Shown here: positions 35,399 to 45,770 of the stretch, one piece after another
How positions within the stretch are numbered: position 1 is the first letter of the stretch
Layout of the letters: every line of letters starts with the position of its first letter
DNA from: Opisthorchis felineus
Lineage: Eukaryota; Platyhelminthes; Trematoda; Opisthorchiida; Opisthorchiidae
Length of the DNA: 64,000 nt
Direction: 5' to 3'
Assembly (NCBI GenBank): GCA_004794785.1
Contig: SJOL01008458.1
Location: 118,654 to 182,653, forward strand
Program-made: the position numbers and the translations under genes
The notes under the pieces: generated by a model
Told to the model about the DNA's origin: nothing
The model's database searches: none
What the model saw: the letters and a program-made list of their open reading frames with translations, nothing else

Positions 35399-35880
35399 TT
35401 ACAAACCTGGGTCACAGCAGTAGCACACCAGCGCACGCAACAGTTGTAGTTGCACAGACTCCCCTAAAGTGTTGCTATTTATAACCATAATAGCTGCAGG
35501 GTCAGCATTAACAGTAGCGGTAGAAACGGTAGGTTTTGCAGCCGGAGTAATTGGAGCAGGTGACCATGCTCTAGCCATGTAAGTGCGAGCAATAACAAAG
35601 ATGGTGTATTCTACAGTTCCGTCGTGAGAATAAGAACGGAAAAAAAGAGCAGTATCAGGAGAAAATGCAACGAATTCAGCAGAGGCATCAGCCATAGCAG
35701 AATTAACATCAATAGAAGATCGGCCAGTAACACTGGTAGTAGCAACAATGGTTGAGGCTCTACCTTGCGTACTCACCAAGACAGAGGCTTTAGAATTATC
35801 GGCAACACTGCGGGCAACTTCAGTAGAAGTGGCAATAGTAGCATCAATAGCAGCCTGACTGGCTCGATGGACTCTCTTTT
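35399..35880 (-). CDS. Ala/Thr/Ser/Val-rich open frame, unrecognised
   Basis: An open frame of about 160 codons with unusual composition: ASQAAIDATIATSTEVARSV, later VSTQGRASTIVATTSVTGRS, then a less biased part (FFRSYSHDGTVEYTIFVIAR), ending VCYCCDPG just before TAA. The codons are strongly GCT/ACT/TCT/GTT-biased, unlike neighbouring exons. An internal GTCTTG|GTGAGT resembles a donor, and CCCAG|GTTTGT at the end could be another. Immediately upstream, a second frame contains IYFIEAAADSLIDSRSTKR, which may be the same protein before a one-base shift. It lies inside a large intron of the channel gene on the same strand. It could be a separate gene, a retrocopy remnant or an exon of unknown role; I do not recognise it. 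Confidence 0.35.
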
Positions 35881-37143
35881 TGTTGACCGAGAGTCGATGA
35901 GACTATCGGCGGCGGCCTCAATAAAGTAGATTCCAAGAATGTGGAACTGTCTAGGCCACGCACATGTTCAGAAGCTTCAGGACTTGCACCGATGCTAAAT
36001 CGCAAACCTCAATCGAAATTCAGAAAATCATCAGTAGCAACCGGACACTCAGGGTTGCAGTTCAGGTCAAATATTCATCGAAGTCAGAATAGGTATGATA
36101 TTGCGTTGAGTTTCGCTGGAGTCCCTGTATGACGATTTGTTCTCGTATGCCTGCAAACAAGATAAACCTAGCCTGATATGTGCACTTTGTTTTTAACTGG
36201 AAACTCAAAAGTGAGCAACAACATCATGTGACCACTTTATAACACTGGACAGGCGAGGTCTTCGGGTCCAACCCGTGATAACTGCCCACCGGTTGCTTGC
36301 TAATAAGCCGTTGCCAGATGAACTTTCGCGAAAGTGACGGAATAGAAGTGGTCACTCGTTCAGTCAGTTTATTTTTTTTTTCATTTCTGTCGCCTAAGTC
36401 AATACCAATTACACACCCAAACAGTTAAATCGAGGATGGATTTGGTGTGTTAGAAAATCCAAGTGCCCGTAGGTCCCACTGGAATCCCATTCTTTGCTTC
36501 AACTTCACGCTGTCACCGTCTTGTGGCCTACGGTAAGTTCAACGATTATTTTCCTGATCGGTCAGCCGTGAGAGTTGAAACGTGAATACATATACGTAAC
36601 TAACAGTTTTACCGGGAAAGGGCCTTATTCGGTGAATTTGATGAAATTGTCACACACAAGGTTTCACCCATGCTGAATTCTGACCCCATACAGCACAGAT
36701 CTAATACGTAGCGAATTATGCGCAAAAAGTAAACGCTCGTTTCGTTTGGCTGTTACAGCCCGACCTCATGATATCACAAGTGATATAGTTTCTAGCCCTT
36801 CACAAGTCTTGAACGTTCCAAAATATTACCATTGTCGCCAGAAGACCTATCTAGAGCTGTTTTGGTTACCCTTACACTGCTATTACTTAGGCTGTTTCAT
36901 GTCAGTATTGTCGCGGGACATCTCGACTTGCTGCTAATCATCGGAAGTCGTCCACCACATTCTAGGGATAAATTACTCTAATATCAAGCTCCAAATGAAG
37001 TCTCGGATAACCAATTGAGACAGAAATGTGGCACGGTGACCACGGAAAGTGATTATAGATTCACAGAACCGAGGGTTGCAGCTGCCTCAATTGCAATCTG
37101 TAGCCCTCCTGTTTGGTAGCTCCCTTTGTGTTACAAGTCCTAC

Positions 37144-37304
37144 CTCGTGCGATTCTCTCTTCTGTGCTTCACTTTCACAGAGGAGTGAGCCAGATTGATC
37201 CACTCCCCAACAGTTGTCCTCATACTGATGGATGGTTTTATTGGACTGCCGATACCGCGTAAGACAGTTTTCAATTTCGGATTGTGCGTACAAAGAATCA
37301 AGCC
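37144..37304 (-). CDS. Probable internal exon, DEG/ENaC extracellular region
   Basis: Very good splice signals: acceptor CTTCTTTTTTCTAACAG|GG and donor CACGAG|GTAGGA, length 161. Two frames are open. In phase 1 it reads LDSLYAQSEIENCLTRYRQS... and continues with three Cys, Asn-Lys-Thr (possible N-glycosylation) and many acidic residues, as expected of an extracellular finger or knuckle region. In phase 0 it reads GLILCTHNPKLKTVLRG and is basic. The phase-1 reading ends in phase 0 and would splice in frame to the exon at 27059. It lies between the TM1 and palm exons of the channel on the same strand, which is the reason for assigning it there. No family-specific motif is visible. Confidence 0.42.
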
Positions 37305-37389
37305 CTGTTAGAAAAAAGAAGCTCACGGCTTGACATGAAGCTCACATAGTCTGACGTGATGATAAAGGCTCAAAAAGGAAAGACGTAAA

Positions 37390-37700
37390 GATCTGTGTAG
37401 ATATGGGGTCCCTGGACAGCTCGCTGATTAATCCGAGCAGTTGTTGATTGGAAGATCCGTTGTTCAAATCCAACAGGAGCACCTCGACTGCTCCTGTCTA
37501 GGCTCGGCCAACTTAGAAGTATCTAGGCCCTTCCTTCGGACGCATCGCGGCCAAGAACCGAGAGGATGGTGAAGTTCAAAGACTTATTTTTTATTATTAT
37601 TTGGGCGAGGAACCCGCACCGAGGAAAGCCTTTGCTAAGAAAGTTAGCATTTTTTGTGGTCCAGCCTCTTTGGTTCCATGCGGGAGCACGACCTACAGAC
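37390..37700 (+). repeat. tRNA-derived SINE
   Basis: AGCTCGCTGATTAATCCGAG (A-box region) and CCGTTGTTCAAATCCAAC (good B box at 37462-37471) at tRNA-like spacing. A GC-richer body follows with a TTTTTTATTATTATT tract. It overlaps a chance minus-strand frame. Confidence 0.5.
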
Positions 37701-37997
37701 ATCACAGACAACAACTACTGAATTTGTTTGTTGGGATAAAGGCTAAACCGCCGAAGCCACACCAGTAGATGGGTGTCATTGGGAAATGCTAACTCTCAGA
37801 ACTGCCACACCTCTGCTCAGCCGGTCCCATCGGCTTAAACTGTAAAGCTTATATGACAATATAAGGTACTCAATTTATGACTGCTTAGGCTTGCCGAGCG
37901 ACAACTTAATTCGCCAGATCCGTGTCAGCGAATGACGAAGGGGCTTCATAATCCAAAATCCGAGCACAGCAGTCCAGATACCGCACAAAGCGCTTAC

Positions 37998-38067
37998 AAG
38001 TTGATCACTATATGTGTTGGTGTGTGCTTTGTTTATTGACCAATCACCCATTATTTCGGACCGCTTT
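37998..38067 (-). CDS. Possible DEG/ENaC exon following TM1 (tentative)
   Basis: After acceptor TATTGTAG, the first base A would complete the TM1 exon's split codon as AGA (Arg), keeping the conserved Arg of the signature: NPLR-KRSEIMGDWSINKAH. A donor-like CAACTT|GTAAGC closes it in phase 0. If that donor is not used, the frame runs on to a TGA at 37875 and encodes a hydrophobic segment (QLVSALCGIWTAVLGFWIM) followed by a basic tail. That would give a truncated product. Phase agreement and the conserved Arg are the only evidence; there is no recognisable homology. Confidence 0.25.
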
Positions 38068-38909
38068 CTACAATATGCTTCTAATTTGACACCAAAATAC
38101 ACAGGCAAACGTGAAAGGACAAATGCGTGGGGTAAGAGGCCGAACGCCAGTATTGATGTTAGAAGTTTGCGAGAATTGCTCGCCTCGAGCCTTTAAAGTC
38201 GATGGTTTCTGTTCGCAAAATACGTGAGCCCTTGTGTGCTTAGCGGTTCATTTCCGAGGTAAAATCTTGACGAAAATAGGTGACGCCTGGGGTTATTACC
38301 CTTTTAATTTATGAAACATATTGTCAACTATAACATACTTCGCGAAACATCTGCTGCGCTCGCCACAATCGATATTACGGGAGATCCAGTAAGCTTCACT
38401 AACCACTAACTCATGCTCACCGTAAAGTGTATCCTAATGCTACGACCCCCTCCGTTTTGACACAGCATGAACACGTGGACAAATCTTTCCTCAAATTTCG
38501 AAGCGTACGTTTTAACTCGTAGACGTTCCTCCTTAAATATTGCCAATTCGGTCATCCAACTTTTTGCACTTCCCTATGTCTTGATGGTTATTCCACTTGC
38601 AGCGGCGGACGCTATATTTTTATTGAGAAATGCATTCACCCTTTTTAGTTTTCGGCATCGCTCCTCTTAGTCCTCTAGTGAATATCTTAAATGAGATACT
38701 GAAGAACGCTTGTACAAAATGTCTGAAGAACATACCAGATGAGGTTTTCCAATCACTGTGCTCAGATACAAACAGCAGCCTCTGGAAATCCCTATTGCAC
38801 GGAGCTAGCCTGAATCTGTAGGCAAGAGCGTCAGTACATGAAGGCTCTGTGAGTCCGCACTGCGTCTACTGATTATTCCAGAATCATCCTTCAGAACGGG
38901 AATTTGGAA

Positions 38910-39655
38910 CTAATCTCGAATTATTTTCCTTCGTCGTAAATTGGTTCTGGCCGGTCCAGATCCTTCTGCTTCTCTCTCAGGTGACTGGCTGTTTTTGCAG
39001 TTTTCACATCCACATTGTCTATGTACACATACGTCTGTCTCGGGCAAAACAATTACCTGACAGTTCGCCAGTACTGACAAATAAACAGTATCTTTTTTCT
39101 CTTCTTCGTCTTCTCTTGTCAAACCTTACTATTTTGGAGGACTTGATAGCACCTCCTTGCCAAGTCTCACCAAGTCTAAGTTGGTTTCAGTTTGAGGACT
39201 TCTGGCAACAGTAATATTCTGCAATCTCCGTCCTGAAATGGTGCAGATCACTGACTGCGTTTGGGCAGAACCAAAAATGTGGTACTGTTGAGTCATCTGC
39301 GGCTTCTTCGGCCACTGATACAGATGTTTTGACCTACGGACTGCTCGTTGCTTCACAACATCCCGTTTACTTTCCCGTACTTGGTAGGTACTTTGCGGAT
39401 CTAGAGTTTTCCAAGAACACAGGTACCTCCTGACAGGCAGCTAGTGTCGACTGTTTGTTCTGGCACATTCCTTTCACACTCTCCTTGCGTGCTTACTGAC
39501 TGGGCCTGGACGGATGCGCTTTCTGATTGTTGCACAATGGACATTGGTTTAGGTTTCTCCAGTTGCCAACTTGCATCATTGATCTGCCTTTTCATGTCAA
39601 ATTCTAGACTCTTTTTATGAGAATAATCTATGACGACGAACTTAATCAATCATGG
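38910..39655 (-). pseudogene. Broken coding-like region, unrecognised
   Basis: Three adjoining minus-strand frames look protein-like but do not join. The first (39649-39401) is LEFDMKRQINDASWQLEKPK then a Gln/Ser-rich part. An overlapping frame (about 39445-39129) contains LDPQSTYQVRESKRDVVKQR and YHIFGSAQTQSVICTISGRR. After a stop the same frame continues (39122-38910) with VHRQCGCENCKNSQSPEREA. A donor-like ACTTG|GTGAGA is present. Either several exons whose junctions I cannot place, or a pseudogene with a frameshift and a stop. It lies in a channel-gene intron, same strand. Confidence 0.3.
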
Positions 39656-41193
39656 CATGCAACGCATTGTCTTTCTCATCCATTTTTATGTCTACCAGTC
39701 CTTATTGTATTTGACAATTGCGGGTCATTTTGTGTGTGATGACGCTTTTTGGAAGTAAACTATGCTAGCAGCGATAGCAGCAAGTACAGCAATAACCCAG
39801 ATTGTCAAGCTAGGTTAGGAGATTACCCATAGTTTTTAGCCAGACATAGTTCAGACGTTGTCTGTGTTGGAAACTTTGCCCGAACTCAGATGAAAAACAA
39901 AATTTTTAAAAAGAACATATAGCATTGCTTTGATGTTCCACACTCTGCAGAACCGTGAGCGGATAATAACGGATAATATCTGTAAGTTATGAACTTTGGT
40001 AGATGTTGTTGAATACATTGAGAAGCTGGGTTTACTTATACGTCTCCTATAGCTCAGGTGACTCCTCTATGCACTCTCTATATGACTGTCATCTAATGAC
40101 CATTATGTGCATACAACACCCACACATGGTGGGCCCAAACTGCTTTAACGTACTTTTTGTATCAGAAACGCGATACTACCGATGACTAGATTTCGTAAAC
40201 ACACAGTTAACCAAATTTTCTCAGACTGTCCAACTGCGGGTCATTGCCGTAAGCGCTAAACCAGTTGGCGTTCAAACAAAGGTGGGCGAAACTGTCTACA
40301 CAGCATTTGAGTAGTGCAGCGTGCAACCAACGGTGAGGATGACATACATCACGGGAATAAAGGAGCCTATTGCTGAAGGGGATACAGCAGTGTTCGGTTT
40401 GTACAGTGTTGTCAAACGAAGAATGCCTCCGTTATTTCACTCCCTGTCATTTGGTTCGTTGGCATAACTTCAGTAGACTTTTTTGTTCTTTCGGCCGGCA
40501 TGCTTCTAATATATGCATCTGTTTGAGAGAGCTGAAGCATGTTCTCTATAAGAACAATGGGTTAATCTCCCATGGGGTGAACCGTTTTACGAGAGTGATA
40601 ACCTGTGCAGATAACCCGTGTGTGTGTGTGATAACCCGCAGAGAAGGTGGTTCAACAGAACATAGCTTGGCTGCGCACACAAACAGTTCTATCTTTATAA
40701 GCTTAAATTATGACGTATTAAATAGGATTACCGACCCATAAACTTCTTTAGTACTTCTGGAAATTTTTAAATGTATTAAATGCTCCGATTTTCAACCAGC
40801 CAATAAAAACCTCTTCAAAATTACCCTCTGAAATTTCCATAACAGATACGTTTGCTTTAAGTACAAGTTGAAATTTACCACGAACCAAACTTTTTTATGG
40901 TAAACCGCGTAAATAATACAGTTTGAATAGTTTTCTACCTGGAAGAATCTGTTCATACGATAGCTGAACATTCTTAGACAGCTTACGACGGGTTTCACCC
41001 TTCTTAAGGCTCAACAGTTGGGCTAAATCTCCAAACATCCATCAATCCCATGTTCTACTTGATCACAATTGGTGTGCAACCGAGCGTATGTCGCGATTAG
41101 TTTGCATACTTGATGTAATATTTTCACAATGTCATCTAGCTAGTAGGTGGTGCGTTGAATGTGTTAAAGAGTATTCAACTGGCGGGTTACTTG

Positions 41194-41196
<3 letters not shown>

Positions 41197-41228
<32 letters not shown>
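41197..41228 (+). repeat. (AT)16 microsatellite
   Basis: Uninterrupted AT repeat of 32 bases in the intron after the TM1 exon. Confidence 0.92.
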
Positions 41229-41231
<3 letters not shown>

Positions 41232-41544
41232 ATTATCAGCGTCTGTTATTTCGACTACATTGTGGAAGCGGACTTTAAAATTCACTGAAGTTTTCTGGTC
41301 CCATTTAGGGAGTAAGCACGTTTATTCGACTTGGGTTGTATCATTTTTGTGTCTGCTAGACGGGTTATCCACCAGCAAAACAAGTGGATTGTGTACTCTG
41401 GTCACTACCTCGGCCTCTATCAGTCCGTCTGCACATTTTGGGCTCAAGATTTAACCAAAATATCCTGCCAGTGGAGTGTTGTCATCATGAAGAGTGTTGT
41501 GGCAATTGTTCTCACAAGCGTTTCGCCGTAACCGAATTGCTTAC

Positions 41545-41823
41545 CTCAATGGATTCACGTTGCAAATTGTGACAACCAATCCAGCGGGCTGACGATGTGT
41601 TGCAGTTGGTCCCTGTTTTCGATCAACCATCTCGGAAATGTAGGGCAATACAGCAGACAAATTAGTACTGAGAGGCACATTTGATAGATCCTCACGATCC
41701 GCGTTAACCATTTGGTTTGTGTACACAAAATAATGCTTCATTGCTTCGTATTGATGATACCACTGAATTATTCGATAGGTGAGAACAAGTAGCACAATCA
41801 GGCATGCCAAAAACATTGCAAGC
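41545..41823 (-). CDS. DEG/ENaC channel, TM1 exon with family signature
   Basis: Clearest functional call in the window. Acceptor TTCCGTTGTAG|G, donor TTGAG|GTAAGC, length 279. The exon encodes a membrane segment (LAMFLACLIVLLVLTYRII), then about 50 extracellular residues, then GLVVTICNVNPLR. The last stretch matches the DEG/ENaC post-TM1 signature (xPAVTICNxNxxR), which is diagnostic for degenerins, ENaC, ASIC and FMRFamide-gated channels. These are trimeric sodium channels of the plasma membrane with two membrane passes and a large Cys-rich extracellular domain. The exon ends two bases into the Arg codon of the signature, so the next exon should begin with one base completing AGG or AGA. 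Which subfamily (FaNaC-like or other) cannot be decided from this exon. It sits about 8 kb downstream of exon 1. Confidence 0.82.
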
Positions 41824-44803
41824 CTACAACGGAAGTTGGGAAAAAATATGTAGTAAGCGAGCAAGTGTAAAGGTAAAAAACGTAAACAGAAATCTTCCTT
41901 TGAATACTAAACGTTGTACTTCACAGTTTCATCTTCGCTCGCAATAGGTTTAGGAGACAGCTAGGAAAATGGTTGGTTTTGAAACCCAAATTCTCATGTG
42001 ACGTTCCTAAAAACACTTCATTAGGGCGCACATGTTTTCATTCAAAGGACCGTTAACATGCTTCTGATGAGTATGGTCAGTGTAGTTTTTTTACATAAAA
42101 CAGTACTGTTCACTACTGAGTTTCTGTCCGTATAAACTAATGCTGTTTCAGAAGTTGCTCTTGAACAGGATTCAGTATTGGGTTTTTACTATTAGTTCAC
42201 ATATATCTGTCGACTGCTCTCGAATTACGTACATCCCGATCTGAAAACCAATTTGGCATACTCCGAAAACACAAATTCACCGCCAGCCATGAATTGATGC
42301 ACCTTGTTTGGAAGGCAACTGTCGAAAAACTTGAAGAATAAAACGTGTGGTGATCGTCCGTTATTGAAAACTTCCTCATGGATCTCTTTGTTTCTAGCCC
42401 CATCATTGCTGAGTTTTCCTTCTTGACACTTTTGATCATATTTTGTTCAGCGGCCAATCTTTTACCACGTGATTCGTTGACATGAGTAACCAATTGTTTA
42501 CCGGTTTGTGACTGTCAAATCTCCCTAGATTCTCAACTTGACAACTGTTAGTGTATACCAAAAATCCGTTATCACGTTTCGAAAATTACTGAGCTACTCT
42601 ACTATTCAGAGGGAGTTCAGCGGACATGGATGTATACGAAACACAAAGAGACTATCAGTTAATTCCTTGCAGTTCAGTGCAGAATCATAATAATGAATTC
42701 TTAATGAACTTCTTTATCCTTTTGGATTAGTGGCATCAGCTTCAGTTTCACCAGGAACAGAATCACGATGTGTATCATCGACACATTCACCAACAATACA
42801 CTAATCGCCATACAGTTCGACAAAATAACGCTCACGACAGATGGATGATTACTCCGTGAATAGTGCAAAACCAATCTGGTAAAATAAAACATACATACGA
42901 TCACGAACGAGGCCTCTACATCTTAAAACATCGTTAGCATGGGCACATCCAAGCACCATAGTGAAATTAACCAACTTTCTTTCCGAAGTTTTTGGCATAG
43001 AAAATGATGCCCTCAGTAACGGATCGTGCTTGGGTATGGGCAGTACATATCCGCAAACACCTCAAACTAACGAGCTTTATTGGCTGCTACAGTGAACCTG
43101 ATTCGCCACCAACTATCTTTTTATGGTCATGTGTTAGTGTATCTGTTTTACTGAGGACGTGATAGTGGACATCCAAATGCCAAGGTCGGTGGATATACCA
43201 ACAACCAAGCAGCCCAGCCAAGCTACCTAAATTCCGCAATTTCGACAAGCAACCTATAAGTAGAAATCACCTTCAATTCCATGGGTACTACGTGTATCAA
43301 GTTTCGTTGAAGATAACGCCAGCAGTCATTCCGTGGTGATCTCAGACATTTTCGCAGTCTTCTTCAAAAACTATGGCTAAGTTGCTTCTTACAGCATAAC
43401 TGAGTTCCCAGGAGTTGCTCAGGTGTCACAAGTATAGCTGGGGCCAAAGCACTAAAGCTAAAACACTGACCTCAATGACATCCTAATCTGACACGTAGTG
43501 CTTTTATATATTAGGAAAACGCTTGGTGGATGTTTGGGGAACACAAAAAATAACACGATTTCCAAAACTCCCTGTCACATGCTCTTAGTCGCTGATAAGG
43601 CTGATTGTCAGCCTTCCAGAAAAAGACTTGTGCACAGCACCGTCTTCATTTTGAAGTAGGCTCTCACAGAGGACATGATAACTATTTGAATGGTAAGAAT
43701 CCTCCCGAATAGGAAAATCCCCGCATGTGATTCTAGTCTGAAATATAGAGGTATGGCGACACGTAAAAGGAACGTAGTCCTTACAACTGCAGAAGCAGTA
43801 GAATAGACTCGAATTTTGCACCTATCGAATATGTGACCAGAAATTTGCCACGAGGAATTTCCATTATTAGGATAGTGAACGACATGTGGAATTATTAGTG
43901 AAGAAGGTATTCAACAAGTCCGCCTGATTCATCTCCTTCAGTGAACTACTCGTGTAGCGTTTGTCTAAATTGTGGCCCCAACAGCGCAACCGAAACCCTA
44001 TTCCGGAGCATTTCGTCTCTTTTTATAAGAGGAACGCGCCATTGACTCACACAGGATAACACCCAGTTTCGCAAGAAAAAAATGATGATGCCCAACTGAA
44101 AATACTTCCTTCTTAATTTCGTAGTTACTACCTTATATGTTTGATATTTTAGAGTCGTGAACACTAGTGTGAGGTGACACAAGCCTTGGTGTTAATCACG
44201 TTGTTTGCATTTAGTATAATCTGGATAACATGTTTCGATAATTGTTAAGTCAAATTACAAAACTCTTGACCTGGGGAGAGATAACTTGTGAGAAGTACAA
44301 TCAAAACGTTCCATTTCTTGGAACCCAGGGCTAACTGTACTGCTTACACTTTAGGATGAACCTCAAAACAGGCCATTTTGTAAGTTTAATATTGTAAGGA
44401 CCCGTTCAAAAATGCTACGTGTTGTGTCGAGCTAAAAGTTAAAACACACGCAAGTGGGTAAGGAAATCATATCATTTTATAGAGAGGAATTTTATTTTCA
44501 GTGATGCGTTCCGACCGTGGTGTAAAATTTTGAATTACTGTCTGCTACTTACCGTTAATTGGAGAGGTATTGTGAACAAACATGCCCATTCCTATATTTG
44601 AGTTTTCTGGACAAGAAACCAGACATTCCACAGAGGTTGGCCGTTGGGTAAACGCACATACAGACACGGGAACATGAACAGTAAATCAACGTGCCAACAT
44701 GACGTATCCAACAATTTATATAGACATACAAAGAATTTATTTCTCCTTGGGGAAAGATACACGTTAACTGGAACAATGAATTTATATGTCGTTCTGTTTG
44801 CAG

Positions 44804-44868
44804 AGGAAAACTGCCTTTTATCACAAGTGCATTTTGAACAAAATACGACAGTCGTATATCAACCATGA
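44804..44868 (+). CDS. Isolated plus-strand mini-exon candidate
   Basis: 65 bp with near-ideal signals: acceptor GTCGTTCTGTTTGCAG|AGG and donor CATGA|GTAAGTTTG. One frame is open throughout (RKTAFYHKCILNKIRQSYIN). It lies antisense inside the 8-kb first intron of the channel gene. No partner exon was found, so chance is quite possible. Confidence 0.22.
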
Positions 44869-45589
44869 GTAAGTTTGATCATCGCGACAAAAATACGCTT
44901 GATATCTCAAAAATACAGACGTGAATTCTTCAGTAAAATTCAACCAGAAGGCACAAGATTACGGAAGAATTTAATTGGGCAACGGACAACGATTATGTTG
45001 GTACGAGGAGTATTGTGATCTGATGTACGTTCACAAAACACAGAGAGCTACCCTTTACCAAAGCAATTCGCTTCATTTATTGTGGTTAGCTGCAAACTCT
45101 CGCGGTCGGGTGAATAGGAACTTGTAGTGATAGTCTGATTTTCTTGCATTTTAGCTGGGCCTGATTTAGTCTTCGTAAAATGCAGATACTCTCATTACAC
45201 TAGACATTAAAAAATAAAGGATTTGAGGTGCAAATTCTCTTTAGTGCTTTGTTTAAGCAATGTGACTGCTGGTGTTTCCAGACTGTTCAACATAGAAAAG
45301 TTTTCTAAATGACTCAGTTGGTCTCCTTGGAAGCAGTGTGTTATCTAACGGAAAGTCACATAAGAATGAATGAGAAATAGTGTAAGACGCATAGACACGT
45401 GCACGTAATTGGCCTGGTTTCTTCCCTTCATTAAGTGCTAGTATTGGCTAAAGCTCTCCTAGAGGTGGTCTCTACTTAAAGTGCCCAAAATGAAACAATT
45501 TTTCATGCTCTTGCAGATAGCGGCCTCCCGTTGGATAGGTTTTCCCCTCAACGTGTGATGACCGTAAAGAAGAACGTGTGCCTTTCTGT

Positions 45590-45770
45590 GCAGATCTACC
45601 ACGCAAGAGGACTGGGTACTGCCAGGTTGCCCAAGCCTAGGCGGGCAGTCAAGATACCGTGGTTGGGCTGGAACCGCGGACCTTCACGTCGGAAAGTTTG
45701 CGCCATAACAAGTAAGCTACCTCGAGCTCGTTCTGATATGAGACACCAACTTGAAATTTAACTTTGTAAC
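45590..45770 (-). repeat. tRNA-derived SINE
   Basis: Read on minus: GAGGTAGCTTACTTGTTATGG (A-box region) and GTCCGCGGTTCCAGCCCA (B box), then a GC-rich body with CCCGCCTAGGCTTGGGCAAC. Confidence 0.5.

Noticed and set aside
39745..39829. Minus-strand segment LTIWVIAVLAAIAASIVYF ending in a stop, resembling a tail anchor or TM2
   Set aside because: Lacks the channel's G-x-S filter and has no in-phase upstream exon; the LGAS segment at 20.5 kb is a better TM2.
40370..40741. 123-codon plus-strand open frame
   Set aside because: Cys/His-rich by chance, no recognisable domain, no acceptor or donor at its ends.
40939..41038. Minus-strand ATG frame MFGDLAQLLSLKKGETRRK ending at CCAG|GTAGAA
   Set aside because: Attractive start exon, but no partner exon in phase and it sits within the channel gene; too little to call.
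45531..45761. Plus-strand 76-codon open frame
   Set aside because: Falls on the tRNA-derived SINE; open because of its GC-rich body.
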